Of a stretch of 64,000 nucleotides of DNA, positions 32,392 to 41,945 are shown piece by piece; the stretch's first letter is position 1, and each line of letters starts with the position of its first letter. Source of the stretch: Albibacterium bauzanense (GTDB taxonomy: Bacteria > Bacteroidota > Bacteroidia > Sphingobacteriales > Sphingobacteriaceae); contig NZ_SMGO01000002.1 of assembly GCF_004339765.1 (NCBI RefSeq), positions 966,001 to 1,030,000 of the forward strand, read 5' to 3'. The notes beneath the pieces were generated by a model, which made no database searches, had not been told where the DNA came from, and was given only the letters and a program-made list of their open reading frames with translations. The position numbers and the translations under genes are program-made.

Positions 32392-34944
32392 TTACCCACA
32401 TTTAGATGAGCCACAATCTTTACAGGTCAGGCATCCTTCCTGGTAGTGTAAGTTTGTTGAATTACAGTTCTGACACTTTTGCTTAGTTGCTTCAGTACCA
32501 TCCGGAACATAGCGTTTCAAGGCACGGGCAACACCATTTTTCCAGGTATTGATAGATTCATCTAATTGTAAGCTGCTGATCAGGTCAACCACTTTTTCAA
32601 TAGGCATTCCGTGACGCAATGTGCTTGAAATTAGTTTTGCATAATTCCAGTATTCCGGATTGAATTTATAGGATAGTCCTTCAATGGTTGTTTTGTATCC
32701 ACGTTTGTTTTCGTATTGGAAGTCATAACGGGAAGTTCCATCTTCATTGTAGTTTTTGATGATGAGTCCTTTATTCAGCCATCTTGGGATAATTATTCCA
32801 TCCTCATCGTCTGTAAGACCCGTAAATATTTCATAAGGACGATCGTCTATTAATCCGATAAATGCTATCCATTTATCTTTGTTGTTTTGGAAGCGGACAA
32901 TGTCAGCATCTAAAACGGTTGGACGAATGGTCGGGAATATAGAAAGACCTCCTATGGTTTCTTCTTCTTTCTTTTCTTCGTTTGAAATAAGAACTCCGGC
33001 ACGAGATCCATCGCGATAAACGGTTACCCCTTTACATCCTGCTTTCCAGGCTTCCATGTAAAGCTCACCTACAAGATCTTCGGACACATCGTTCGGCATA
33101 TTAATGGTTACGCTAATGGAATGATCTACCCATTTTTGAATAGCACCTTGCATTTTAACCTTCTTAAGATAGTCTACATCATTGGATGTAGCTTTATAAT
33201 AAGGAGATATTTCAATAAACTTATCAAGCTCTGCCTGAGTATAGTTCCTGGTAATATCGTGTCCATTAATTTCCATCCATTCTTTAAAGCGATGGTGGAA
33301 TACTACGTATTCTTCCCAAGAATCACCTACTTCATCTACGAAATCAACGCGCACATTTTTATCATTGGGATTAACTTTTCTTCTTCTTTTGTAAACAGGA
33401 AGAAATACTGGTTCAATTCCAGATGAAGTTTGTGACATCAAACTGGTGGTTCCTGTTGGCGCAATGGTAAGTAAGGCAATGTTTCTTCTGCCATACTCGG
33501 TCATCTGATAATAAAGTTCAGGATCAGCTTCTTTTAAACGCAATACGAAAGGGTTGTTTTTTTCTCTTTCGGTATTGTATATAGCAAATGCACCACGGTC
33601 TTTTGCAGTTAAAACAGATCCACGGTATGCTTCGATAGCCAATGTTTTGTGGATGTTAACTGAAAATTCTACTCCTTCATCGCTTCCATATCTTAAGCCT
33701 AAGGCAGCTAACATATCACCCTCTGCAGTGATTCCTATGCCGGTTCTGCGACCTTCTTTTGCTTTTTTACGGATTTCTAACCATAAGTTATGTTCAACTC
33801 CCTTAATAATGATATCTTCCGGGTCGTTTTCAATCTTTTTTAAGATGGCATCAATCTTTTCTAATTCAAGATCGATGATGTCATCCATGATTTTCTGTGC
33901 ATAATGCACGTGTTTTTTGAACAGATCCCAGTTGAAGCTTGCCTTTTCTGTAAAAGGATTATCAACATAAGAGAATAGGTTGATAGCTAATAAGCGGCAT
34001 GAATCATATGGACAAAGAGGTATTTCTCCGCAAGGATTGGTGGAAACAGTTTTATAACCCAAGTCTGCATAACAATCAGGTAAAGATTCGCGGATGATGG
34101 TATCCCAGAATAGAATTCCCGGTTCAGCAGATTTCCATGCATTATGAACAATCTTTTTCCATATTCTGCCAGCGTCTGTCTGGTTTTGATGGCTAGGATT
34201 GTTGCTTTCAATAGGATACTGCTGTGTATAAGGCGTATTGCTTTCTACAGCACGCATAAAGGCATCGTCTATACGAACGGATACATTGGCACCTGTAACC
34301 TTACCTTGAGTCATCTTGGCATCTATAAAGCTTTCTGCATCTGGATGTTTTATAGCAACTGACAGCATGAGAGCTCCTCGTCGGCCATCTTGTGCTACCT
34401 CACGGGTAGAGTTAGAATAACGCTCCATGAAAGGAACTAGTCCGGTAGATGTTAGCGCAGAGTTTTTTACAGGTGAGCTTTTTGGCCGGATATGAGAAAG
34501 GTCATGACCAACACCTCCTCTTCGTTTCATTAATTGTACCTGTTCTTGATCGATCTTCATAATTCCTCCGTAGGAATCGGAAGGGCCGTCTGAGCCAATT
34601 ACAAAGCAGTTTGAAAGAGAGGCGATTTGGAAAGGATTTCCAATTCCTGTCATCGGGCTGCCTTGAGGTATGATGTATTTGAAATCCTTTACCAGATCGA
34701 ATATTTCATCTTCTGTTAATGGATTTGAATAGTTCTTCTCGATTCTGGCTATTTCACTGGCAATTCTCCGATGCATATCATCCGGAGTTTGCTCAAATAA
34801 AGTTCCGTAAGAATCTTTTAATGCATATTTGTTTACCCAAACGCGAGCAGCAAGTTCATCGCCTTTGAAATATTTGAGGGAAGCCTCGAATGCTTCATCC
34901 AAGGTGTAGGTTTTAGTTTTTTCGGTGGGCTTCGTTATTTCCAT
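32392..34944 (-). CDS. nrdJ: Adenosylcobalamin-dependent (class II) ribonucleotide reductase
   Basis: It reduces ribonucleotides to deoxyribonucleotides using an adenosylcobalamin-generated thiyl radical and does not need oxygen. The 850-residue protein has ASLSNCFVIG (first redox Cys), TNPCGEIPLCPYDSC (catalytic Cys and Glu), the APTGTTSLMSQTSSGIEP loop, and a C-terminal TSCPD-like domain ending in a zinc-type cluster (CQNCNSTNLHYQEGCLTCKDCG) that likely carries the reducing thiols. I start it at 34944 (MEITKPTEK); the 24 extra upstream codons look like leader sequence. Upstream lie TATATTTG (35014-35021) and a palindrome (35065-35084). No B12 riboswitch was seen. Confidence 0.94.
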   Translation of the reverse strand: MEITKPTEKTKTYTLDEAFEASLKYFKGDELAARVWVNKYALKDSYGTLFEQTPDDMHRRIASEIARIEKNYSNPLTEDEIFDLVKDFKYIIPQGSPMTGIGNPFQIASLSNCFVIGSDGPSDSYGGIMKIDQEQVQLMKRRGGVGHDLSHIRPKSSPVKNSALTSTGLVPFMERYSNSTREVAQDGRRGALMLSVAIKHPDAESFIDAKMTQGKVTGANVSVRIDDAFMRAVESNTPYTQQYPIESNNPSHQNQTDAGRIWKKIVHNAWKSAEPGILFWDTIIRESLPDCYADLGYKTVSTNPCGEIPLCPYDSCRLLAINLFSYVDNPFTEKASFNWDLFKKHVHYAQKIMDDIIDLELEKIDAILKKIENDPEDIIIKGVEHNLWLEIRKKAKEGRRTGIGITAEGDMLAALGLRYGSDEGVEFSVNIHKTLAIEAYRGSVLTAKDRGAFAIYNTEREKNNPFVLRLKEADPELYYQMTEYGRRNIALLTIAPTGTTSLMSQTSSGIEPVFLPVYKRRRKVNPNDKNVRVDFVDEVGDSWEEYVVFHHRFKEWMEINGHDITRNYTQAELDKFIEISPYYKATSNDVDYLKKVKMQGAIQKWVDHSISVTINMPNDVSEDLVGELYMEAWKAGCKGVTVYRDGSRAGVLISNEEKKEEETIGGLSIFPTIRPTVLDADIVRFQNNKDKWIAFIGLIDDRPYEIFTGLTDDEDGIIIPRWLNKGLIIKNYNEDGTSRYDFQYENKRGYKTTIEGLSYKFNPEYWNYAKLISSTLRHGMPIEKVVDLISSLQLDESINTWKNGVARALKRYVPDGTEATKQKCQNCNSTNLHYQEGCLTCKDCGSSKCG

Positions 34945-35013
34945 ATCAATTTGGGGTTTTGTATTATTTAATGAACTATATTGATAATATACCTGAGAAT
35001 AAAATAGTATAAA

Positions 35014-35021
35014 CAAATATA
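35014..35021 (-). promoter_or_regulatory. -7 element of nrdJ promoter
   Basis: The minus strand reads TATATTTG, exact TAnnTTTG, 69 nt upstream of the chosen start. It lies inside the in-frame leader of the longer reading frame, which argues against that longer start. Confidence 0.6.
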
Positions 35022-35064
35022 CCTTTTTATAATTTTATTTTAAACTCAAAAATGAAGATTGGTG

Positions 35065-35084
35065 TAAATGTTTACAAACATTTA
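35065..35084. promoter_or_regulatory. Palindromic operator-like site upstream of nrdJ
   Basis: TAAATGTTT (35065-35073) and AAACATTTA (35076-35084) form a perfect 9-bp inverted repeat around AC. It lies 43-63 bp upstream of the nrdJ -7 element, a suitable place for a regulator. It does not match the NrdR-box consensus well. The rest of the 260-bp gap is AT-rich with nothing else I can name. Confidence 0.45.
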
Positions 35085-35205
35085 ATGTTAATATGTTGAT
35101 AACAAGATAATTGTGTTTTTATAATTGTGGAGAAGTTTTATTTTTTGACAATTATATAGAAATCTGTGCTAGAAGAATTAAAAAATTATGTATGGTTTAT
35201 AAGGG

Positions 35206-36768
35206 TTATTCAGCTAGAAACCTGCCATACAGGTTGGTAATGAACTGATCACCGTTTCCGGATAGCTGTAATGAGAAGGCATAGAATTTTTTGAACCCAA
35301 AGTTAGTTGAATTCTGATAGTTTTTTAGAAAAGGTGCGTTTAGATTTCTTTCGATGGCAGCATCTGAGTTTTCACGTTGAATAAAAAGTGAAAAGTTAGA
35401 TGATGTAGCTTGAAGTTCATTGTAGAGAATGTAGTTTTCATCTTTAATCAAAAGGTCATTCTCATTAATGTTTTCTAAGTACGCGGCTAAAATGGATTCT
35501 GTATTTGCTAATACAAGGTATCCGTTTGCATAGGTAAAGAATGGTCTTTTAAAATCTTTGAATGGATCTCCCAGGGAGTAATATAGAAGATTGGAATTGT
35601 CGAATTGGCGACTGCTGCTATCACTGCTTGCTGTACTTATTTTATTGGCAATTTGAGAATATTCTAATGAATCACGAATAGCAATTAATCCGATCTCTTC
35701 TCCTGATTTCAAAGTAAGTTTGGCAAATTCATTTCCCCAGATAGATAGCAGTTCATCGTCAACAACGACATCATTCTCACTTTCAATATACCTGATCTGC
35801 TCTTTTAGCTGCTTTATTTCGTTTCGTTTTTCTAAGATCTTTTCAAGATTATTATGGAAATCTGTATAGTCTGAAATGCCATAAGTCGCGACTTCAGCGG
35901 TATTTCCGGGTAACCAGTTTTTTAATTGATGAGTGACCGGCTCTTGTGAAAGAAAGAGACTTAAATAAGATGAATCGGAGGAAGAGACAGAACTTGTGCC
36001 GCTGAACATAAGTACGTCAGACTTATAATTTAAATCGAGTGTCGATACACCATCCAGAGATTCAAATAAAGGAAGAGCACCTGTTTGTCTTTTAGCGAAT
36101 AAGGAAAGAAATGACTTTAGTTGACTGTGGTTAATATAGAGTTGTAAGGGGGAATTGTTTTTAAGGTTGTTCTCCTGAAACTTTTCCAGAAAAAGCTCAG
36201 AAAGGTGTTCCGATTCTTTATCTAATGAGTGTTCGATCAGTGATTTTGAAAAGCTAAGCATAGCTCTATCCGGTTGAATGGAGGCGTAGACCTTTTTAGA
36301 GATAGAAGGTACGGATAGTTCAAAATAGCTGATATCGCCATTTTCAATCAGCCTTGAATTTGCCGTTGAACTAAAGTTAGCTTTAAAAAGATCAAAGTCA
36401 TCGACAGTTTTAAGAGGAATGTTTAGTAGCCAGTATAAACTATCGTTTTCATTATGAAAAGAAAGATATATGGGCTGCTGGCTTGTAGCAGCTATAAAAT
36501 TATTATTCTCAAGAAAGGTTGTTTTAAGAGTTTTAAGTTCGTTTATCTCTTCTTTTCCAAGTATAAATTCAAAGCCTTTATAATCTTTGAAAAGATCGTA
36601 AAAGGTTGAATCGTTATCGAATGATAGCAATAGTGCAGCATTTGCAGGAATGGCGGCCAGGTATTGCTTTGAAGCATTATGACCTTCATTTAATCGCGAA
36701 AAATATAAACCTGAAACAATGATTATTGCAATTAATAAGAAAACTATAAGAAAGATTGTTTTTTTCAT
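35206..36768 (-). CDS. Membrane-anchored protein of unknown function (DUF3352-like)
   Basis: The 520-residue protein has one N-terminal membrane helix (TIFLIVFLLIAIIIVSGLYF, about residues 3-22) and a long extracytoplasmic part. Its layout of repeated 'IPANAALLLSFDN', 'PIYLSFHNENDSLYWLL' and 'SLDGVSTLDLNYKSDVLMFSGTS' blocks resembles DUF3352-type periplasmic proteins, but I cannot be sure of the family. No enzyme motif is visible. The ATG at 36768 is chosen because TAACTTTG at 36778-36785 overlaps the ATG four codons upstream. It stands alone, divergent from the DUF423 gene. Confidence 0.7.
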   Translation of the reverse strand: MKKTIFLIVFLLIAIIIVSGLYFSRLNEGHNASKQYLAAIPANAALLLSFDNDSTFYDLFKDYKGFEFILGKEEINELKTLKTTFLENNNFIAATSQQPIYLSFHNENDSLYWLLNIPLKTVDDFDLFKANFSSTANSRLIENGDISYFELSVPSISKKVYASIQPDRAMLSFSKSLIEHSLDKESEHLSELFLEKFQENNLKNNSPLQLYINHSQLKSFLSLFAKRQTGALPLFESLDGVSTLDLNYKSDVLMFSGTSSVSSSDSSYLSLFLSQEPVTHQLKNWLPGNTAEVATYGISDYTDFHNNLEKILEKRNEIKQLKEQIRYIESENDVVVDDELLSIWGNEFAKLTLKSGEEIGLIAIRDSLEYSQIANKISTASSDSSSRQFDNSNLLYYSLGDPFKDFKRPFFTYANGYLVLANTESILAAYLENINENDLLIKDENYILYNELQATSSNFSLFIQRENSDAAIERNLNAPFLKNYQNSTNFGFKKFYAFSLQLSGNGDQFITNLYGRFLAE

Positions 36769-36777
36769 GTTTGCTAA

Positions 36778-36785
36778 CAAAGTTA
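36778..36785 (-). promoter_or_regulatory. -7 element of the DUF3352-like gene
   Basis: The minus strand reads TAACTTTG (TAnnTTTG), ending 9 nt before the chosen ATG at 36768. No -33 match at the usual spacing. Confidence 0.55.
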
Positions 36786-36849
36786 AATATTTAAGAGCGA
36801 AGGGAACGAAAATCTAAAAGGTTTATTAAATTTAACCGAAATTAGCATT

Positions 36850-37233
36850 ATGAACAAACGTATTATTCTTATCGCAACGTTATTTGGTCTTACGGGTGTA
36901 ATTCTCGGAGCTTTTGGGGCACATGGACTTGAGGGCAAAGTGAGTGCTATAAGCTTGGATAATTGGAAAACTGCTGTTAGTTATCAGTTCTATCATACAT
37001 TTGCTATATTATACCTATCTACTTTCTCCAGAGCTAAGAACGGCTTGATCAATTTTTCTTTCATCGCTTTTTCGCTGGGTATTATTCTTTTTTCCGGTTC
37101 TCTTTATTTATTAGCAACGCGGGAAATAAGCGGACTTTCTGTTTCGTTCCTGGGCCCTATAACTCCATTAGGTGGTTTGTTTTTTATTTTGGGATGGATA
37201 AGTTTGTTTATAGCAACCATAAGGCATAAATAA
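36850..37233 (+). CDS. DUF423 (YgdD-like) membrane protein
   Basis: This 127-residue protein has four hydrophobic helices with the family's conserved segments GAFGAHGLEGKVSA (start of the loop after TM1), AVSYQFYHTFAILYL and a C-terminal GPITPLGGLFFILGWISL. DUF423 proteins such as E. coli YgdD are small inner-membrane proteins of unknown function. Its stop codon at 37231-37233 is followed at once by the TTG start of priA, so the two are surely co-transcribed. Confidence 0.92.
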   Translation: MNKRIILIATLFGLTGVILGAFGAHGLEGKVSAISLDNWKTAVSYQFYHTFAILYLSTFSRAKNGLINFSFIAFSLGIILFSGSLYLLATREISGLSVSFLGPITPLGGLFFILGWISLFIATIRHK

Positions 37234-39684
37234 TTGAAGACTTATTTCGTAGATGTAATTTTACCCCTTGCAATTGGGAAAACCTATACATATCGTATAC
37301 CCAAGCAATTTAATGATTCAATAGCGGTAGGTAAGCGGGTGGTGGTTCAGTTTGGAAAAACAAAGATCTATTCGGCTATTATTCATAATGTTCATGAGAA
37401 AGCTCCTGAACGCTATGAAGCAAAATACATATTGGATGTACTGGATGAGAAGATTATTGTAAAGGCTGAGCAACTTGCTTTGTGGGAATGGATTGCTGAT
37501 TATTACTTATGCCAGTTAGGTGAAGTGATGCAGGCTGCTTTGCCTTCGGCTTTGAAACTGGCAAGTGAAACTAAGATCATTGCTGCCGATCTGGATACGA
37601 TTGATCGTAATGAATTAAATGAGAAGGAATATCTGATATTGGATGCATTGGAGATATCGCCTGAAATAAAAGTCAGTGATATTATCAAACTATTAGGTCA
37701 GAAGACAGTTTTACCCATCCTAAAAGGTTTACTGGACAAGGGTGTTATTCGTATTTCGGAGGAGATAGCTGAACGCTATAAACCAAAAAAGAAAGCTTTT
37801 GTCAGCTTAAACCCTGTTTATGAAGATCAGGAGGCAAAGCGTGAGTTGTTTGAAAGCTTAAACAGGGCTCCTAAGCAACTGGATGCAGTGATGACTTATA
37901 TTCACTTTAAAAGAAGTCAGGAAAAGATTTCAAAAGCTGAATTGTTGGAAAAATCGGGCTGCGGAAGTTCAGCTTTAACTGCTCTGGTTAATAAAGAAGT
38001 TTTCAATATCCAGGAGGAGGTAGTTAGTCGGATTTCTGAGAACAGTGATGAGTTTTTAAAAGAGGTAATATTAAGTGAAGCGCAACAGAAGGCGTTTGAT
38101 GAAATCAAAGAAGGGTTTATCAATAAAGAGATTGCTTTGTTGTATGGTGTAACGGCATCGGGTAAAACAGAGATTTATATTAAACTTATTCATGAGGTAG
38201 TGGATGAAGGTAAATGTGCTTTATACCTGCTTCCTGAAATTGCGTTAACTACTCAAATAATAGAAAGGCTGCGTTTTCATTTTGGATCGAAGATAGGTGT
38301 ATATCACTCTCGTTTAAGTGAGAATGAAAGAGCTGAGGTTTGGAAGAAAGTGCTTGATGGAGAAATTCAAATTGTATTGGGAGCTCGTTCTTCTGTGTTT
38401 CTTCCATTTTGTGATTTAGGACTGGTGATTGTGGATGAAGAGCATGAGGTTTCTTATAAGCAATTTGATCCGGCACCGCGATACCAGGCAAGGGATACAG
38501 CTATTTTTTTGGGGTATTTGCATCAGGCTAAAGTTTTATTAGGTTCAGCAACACCTTCTATCGAGAGTTATTACAATGCTAAGGCTGGGAAATACACGTT
38601 GGTAGCTTTGAATCAACGTTATGGAACAGCTCAATTACCTGTTATTGAAATTGTCAGTTTAAAATCGGATGTAAAGCAAAAAGCTGCTAATCCGTATTTT
38701 ACACCAACTTTGATCAAGAATATTGAAGAAACGCTGGCAAAGAAAGAGCAGGTTATCTTGTTTCAGAACAGAAGAGGGCATACACCAATTTTGCTTTGTG
38801 CTACCTGTGGCTATTCTCCTAAATGTATTCATTGCGATGTGAGTTTAACATACCATAAGAGCAGCGGACAAATGCATTGTCATTATTGTGGTTTTCGTGA
38901 AGATCTTATCCATGTTTGTCCTGCTTGCGGCTCTACTCATCTTCAGAATAAGGGTTTTGGTACTCAGCGTATTGAAGAAGAACTTGGTTATTTATTGCCG
39001 GATGCAAAGATGGCAAGGCTGGACTTAGATTCAACACGTTCTAAGTATAGTTTTGAAAAGATACTTGCAGATTTTGATGAGCATCGTTATGATATTTTGA
39101 TCGGTACGCAGATGGTTGCCAAAGGTCTTGATTTTGGGAAAGTTAGCTTAATTGGGATCATTAATGCTGATAGTTTGATTAACTATCCTGATTTCCGCGC
39201 ATTTGAAAGAAGCTTTTCGATGTTATCTCAGGTAAGTGGCAGAGCCGGGCGCCGGGATATTCAGGGAAAGGTAATTATTCAGGCTTATGCTACTGGTCAT
39301 CGTATCTTGGAGCAAGTGGTGAATCATGATTATGAAACGATGTTTCTGACTGAAGTAACTGAACGTAAAAGTTATGGTTATCCGCCATTTTACAGGTTAA
39401 TTAAAATAGAAGTTAAGCATAAGGATAATCTTCGGGTTGTAGATTGTGCAAACCGATTGGCAATACAATTACGTCAACAGTTTGGTGAACGTGTATTGGG
39501 GCCTGAAGAGCCTTTAATTGGGCGGATTAGGAATTACTATATCAACACTTTATTGTTGAAAATGGAACGCGCTACTGTCAGTATTTCCAAAGTGAAAGAA
39601 GTTCTTAGAAATACTCTTGAGAGCTATCATACTGATAAACTGAACAAAGGATCATTCTTGCATGTGGATGTAGATCCTTATTAA
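37234..39684 (+). CDS. priA: Primosomal replication restart helicase PriA
   Basis: PriA recognises stalled or recombined forks and reloads the replicative helicase. The 816-residue protein has the N-terminal DNA-binding domain (YFVDVILPLAIGKTYTYRIP), Walker A VTASGKTEIY near residues 305-314, DEEHEVSYKQFDPAPRYQARD, and a zinc module of four CxxC pairs (CATCGYSPKCIHC...CHYCGF...CPACGS), then the C-terminal helicase part with LIGTQMVAKGLDF and QVSGRAGR. The best start is TTG at 37234, directly after the DUF423 stop; no in-frame ATG is available before the conserved N-terminus. Confidence 0.96.
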   Translation: MKTYFVDVILPLAIGKTYTYRIPKQFNDSIAVGKRVVVQFGKTKIYSAIIHNVHEKAPERYEAKYILDVLDEKIIVKAEQLALWEWIADYYLCQLGEVMQAALPSALKLASETKIIAADLDTIDRNELNEKEYLILDALEISPEIKVSDIIKLLGQKTVLPILKGLLDKGVIRISEEIAERYKPKKKAFVSLNPVYEDQEAKRELFESLNRAPKQLDAVMTYIHFKRSQEKISKAELLEKSGCGSSALTALVNKEVFNIQEEVVSRISENSDEFLKEVILSEAQQKAFDEIKEGFINKEIALLYGVTASGKTEIYIKLIHEVVDEGKCALYLLPEIALTTQIIERLRFHFGSKIGVYHSRLSENERAEVWKKVLDGEIQIVLGARSSVFLPFCDLGLVIVDEEHEVSYKQFDPAPRYQARDTAIFLGYLHQAKVLLGSATPSIESYYNAKAGKYTLVALNQRYGTAQLPVIEIVSLKSDVKQKAANPYFTPTLIKNIEETLAKKEQVILFQNRRGHTPILLCATCGYSPKCIHCDVSLTYHKSSGQMHCHYCGFREDLIHVCPACGSTHLQNKGFGTQRIEEELGYLLPDAKMARLDLDSTRSKYSFEKILADFDEHRYDILIGTQMVAKGLDFGKVSLIGIINADSLINYPDFRAFERSFSMLSQVSGRAGRRDIQGKVIIQAYATGHRILEQVVNHDYETMFLTEVTERKSYGYPPFYRLIKIEVKHKDNLRVVDCANRLAIQLRQQFGERVLGPEEPLIGRIRNYYINTLLLKMERATVSISKVKEVLRNTLESYHTDKLNKGSFLHVDVDPY

Positions 39685-39737
39685 TTCTTTCTTATTTATT
39701 AAGTGTATTTTGTTTCAATAGAAAGGCTTTTTTTGTG

Positions 39738-39745
39738 TATTTTTG
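39738..39745 (+). promoter_or_regulatory. -7 element of pcm, 7 nt before the start codon
   Basis: TATTTTTG at 39738-39745 precedes ATG 39753 by 7 nt. It overlaps the first codons of the longer in-frame start at 39735, which is therefore rejected. Confidence 0.55.
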
Positions 39746-39752
39746 GCTAGTT

Positions 39753-40409
39753 ATGGCCTATAAGTTTATTGATAATTACCGGGAAAAAGGAGCTAGAAAG
39801 TTGCTGGTGAAATTGCTCGAAAAGCGTGGTATTGAAGACAAGAGTGTTTTGAGAGCGATAGGAAAAGTTCCACGGCATTTCTTTTTCGACGAAACTTTCT
39901 GGATTAAAGCTTATCAGGATATTGCCTTTCCTATTGGCGATGGCCAAACAATATCTCAGCCTTATACAGTGGCTTATCAAACCGAGTTGCTGCATATTAA
40001 AAAAGGGGACAAAGTTCTTGAAATAGGCACGGGGTCGGGTTATCAGACTTGTATTCTTATGGAATTAGGGGCGGAGGTCTATACCATAGAAAGACAAAGA
40101 AATCTTTATGAACGTGTAATCCAGGTTTTACCTCATATGGGTTACTGGCCTTCTTTCTTTTATGGGGATGGTTCGAAAGGAATTGAAGAGCACGCGCCTT
40201 ACGATAAGATAATAGTTACTGCCGGTGCGCCCATGGTGCCGGAGGTTATGTTAAAGCAACTCAAAATAGGGGGTATTCTTGTGATACCTGTGGGTGATGA
40301 GAAGCAGCAAAAGATGGTGACAATTTTGAGAGTAGGAGAAGATGATTTTGATCGGATAGAATTAGATACCTTTCGCTTTGTTCCTCTTGTGGGCGATGAA
40401 GCCTGGTAA
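39753..40409 (+). CDS. pcm: Protein-L-isoaspartate O-methyltransferase
   Basis: Pcm uses SAM to methylate L-isoaspartyl residues and so repairs aged proteins. The 218-residue protein has the family's N-terminal VPRHFFFDE and GDGQTISQPYTVAYQTELL, the SAM loop VLEIGTGSGYQTCIL, VYTIER (motif with the acidic ribose-binding Glu) and IIVTAGAPMVPEVMLKQLKIGGILVIPVG. The start at 39753 (MAYKFIDNYREKG) fits homologues and the promoter. It is convergent with panB, 14 bp away. Confidence 0.95.
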   Translation: MAYKFIDNYREKGARKLLVKLLEKRGIEDKSVLRAIGKVPRHFFFDETFWIKAYQDIAFPIGDGQTISQPYTVAYQTELLHIKKGDKVLEIGTGSGYQTCILMELGAEVYTIERQRNLYERVIQVLPHMGYWPSFFYGDGSKGIEEHAPYDKIIVTAGAPMVPEVMLKQLKIGGILVIPVGDEKQQKMVTILRVGEDDFDRIELDTFRFVPLVGDEAW

Positions 40410-40423
40410 TTGATATTTCTTAG

Positions 40424-41239
40424 TTAATATTGTTCGTCTGTATTTGGGAAGGTGTTATCTTTCACATCGCTTATATACTGTTGTACGGCACCTTTAATCT
40501 CACCATGTAAATTTAAGTACTGCCTTAAAAATTTAGGCTTGAAGTTTTCGGTCAGCCCCAGCATATCATTTACTACCAATACTTGTCCATCACAACCCAT
40601 TCCGGCTCCTATACCAATTAATGGAATTCGTGAATGGTTTGATAAGTCGGCAGCTAATTTGGCCGGTATTTTTTCCAGAACGACTGCAAAACATCCAGCT
40701 TCCTGAAGGATATGGACGTTGTTTTTCAAGGTGTGAGCCTCTGATTCACTTTTTGCACGTACTCCGAATCCTCCGAATTGATTGACTGATTGAGGTGTTA
40801 GCCCAAGATGTCCTACGACCGGGATGCCTGCTGAAACTATTTTTTCGACTGTTTCCTGGATTTCTGCTCCTCCTTCTAATTTAACACCGTGTGCTCCGCT
40901 TTCCTTCATAATCCGGATTGCTGATTCTAAACCTTTGCTTGATGAACCTTGATAACTTCCAAAAGGTAAGTCGACAATTACCATGGCTCGTTTTACTGCT
41001 CTTACAACAGATGAAGCATGGTAAATCATTTGATCTAAGGTGATTGGTAGTGTTGTACTGTGTCCTGCAAAGACATTGGCAGCAGAATCGCCCACCAATA
41101 TTATCTCAATGCCGGCCTGATCCAGGATAGTCGCCATTGAATAATCATAAGCTGTTAACATCGTTATTTTTTCACCAGAATTCTTCATCTCCATGATGAC
41201 AGAAGTGCTGATGCGTTTCATTTCTTTGTGTTCAGACAT
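40424..41239 (-). CDS. panB: 3-methyl-2-oxobutanoate hydroxymethyltransferase
   Basis: PanB transfers a hydroxymethyl group from methylenetetrahydrofolate to alpha-ketoisovalerate, the first committed step of pantothenate synthesis. The 271-residue TIM barrel has MLTAYDYSMATILDQAGIEIILVGDSAANV (metal-binding Asp in GDS), VIVDLPFGSYQ, a conserved GVKLEGG, VGHLGLTPQSVN and ALVLEKIPAKLA-like blocks (here AVVLEKIPAKLAADLS). Length and motifs are typical. panC and panD are not adjacent. It is divergent from the DtxR-type regulator with a 47-bp gap. Confidence 0.97.
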   Translation of the reverse strand: MSEHKEMKRISTSVIMEMKNSGEKITMLTAYDYSMATILDQAGIEIILVGDSAANVFAGHSTTLPITLDQMIYHASSVVRAVKRAMVIVDLPFGSYQGSSSKGLESAIRIMKESGAHGVKLEGGAEIQETVEKIVSAGIPVVGHLGLTPQSVNQFGGFGVRAKSESEAHTLKNNVHILQEAGCFAVVLEKIPAKLAADLSNHSRIPLIGIGAGMGCDGQVLVVNDMLGLTENFKPKFLRQYLNLHGEIKGAVQQYISDVKDNTFPNTDEQY

Positions 41240-41273
41240 AACACAAATGTAAATAATTCATTTCATTTTTTGC

Positions 41274-41281
41274 TATCTTTG
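41274..41281 (+). promoter_or_regulatory. -7 element of DtxR-type regulator, 5 nt before start codon
   Basis: TATCTTTG ends at 41281 and the ATG is at 41287, implying a leaderless transcript. No -33 TTTG at the expected distance. Confidence 0.6.
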
Positions 41282-41286
41282 TTCGT

Positions 41287-41943
41287 ATGTTAACGATAAC
41301 CGAAGAGAACTATTTAAAAGCATTGCTGCATCTTTCTTCTCGTGAAATAAAGAATCCAGGTGTTGGAACGAATCAACTTGCAGTACAATTAAATGTCCGT
41401 CCGGCTACAGTTAATAATATGGTTAAGAAGTTGAGAGATAAAGAGTTGGTTGATTCTGAGAAGTATGGGAAGATATCTCTTACAAGTAAGGGTAAAGCGC
41501 TGGCTGTACAGATTATCAGAAAGCATCGGTTGTGGGAAACTTTCTTATTCACAAAGCTTGATTTTACCTGGGATGAGGTACATGAAGTAGCTGAACAGCT
41601 TGAACATATTCAGTCTGAAAAGCTAATTGAGAAGTTGGACAAATTTTTGGATTATCCGCAGTATGATCCACATGGAGATGAAATTCCTTCTAAAAATGGT
41701 AAGTTTAAAATTGAAGTTAAAAAGACTTTAGCCGATTGTAAGCCAGGTTCTATATGTGAGGTTGTATCTGTAAAGGATAATGATACCGATTTCTTGCAGT
41801 ATGTAGGTTCTCTTGGTATTGGGATTAATAGCAAAGTGGAAGTGATCAATAAATTAAATTTTGATGGAACACTTTCTTTGCAAATAGATGATAATAAGGT
41901 CAGCGTTTCGCAAAAGATAGCTGAGAATATATATATAAGATAA
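41287..41943 (+). CDS. Metal-dependent DtxR/MntR-family transcriptional regulator
   Basis: The 218-residue protein has an N-terminal winged helix-turn-helix (TEENYLKALLHL...GTNQLAVQLNVRPATVNNMVKKLRDKELV), a dimerisation/metal-binding domain with the conserved RKHRLWETFL, HEVAEQLEHIQSEKLIEKLDKFLDYPQYDPHGDEIP, and a C-terminal FeoA/SH3-like domain (residues ~140-218). It should repress metal uptake or induce export genes when Fe2+ or Mn2+ is bound. Ligand residues on the H..E..H pattern are present, but Fe versus Mn cannot be told. No metal transporter is adjacent; smpB follows after 2 bp. Confidence 0.92.
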   Translation: MLTITEENYLKALLHLSSREIKNPGVGTNQLAVQLNVRPATVNNMVKKLRDKELVDSEKYGKISLTSKGKALAVQIIRKHRLWETFLFTKLDFTWDEVHEVAEQLEHIQSEKLIEKLDKFLDYPQYDPHGDEIPSKNGKFKIEVKKTLADCKPGSICEVVSVKDNDTDFLQYVGSLGIGINSKVEVINKLNFDGTLSLQIDDNKVSVSQKIAENIYIR

Positions 41944-41945
41944 TT

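Noticed and set aside
34945-35205. B12 riboswitch upstream of the class II reductase
   Set aside because: No conserved B12-box-like sequence or multi-stem fold was visible; only a promoter element and a palindrome.
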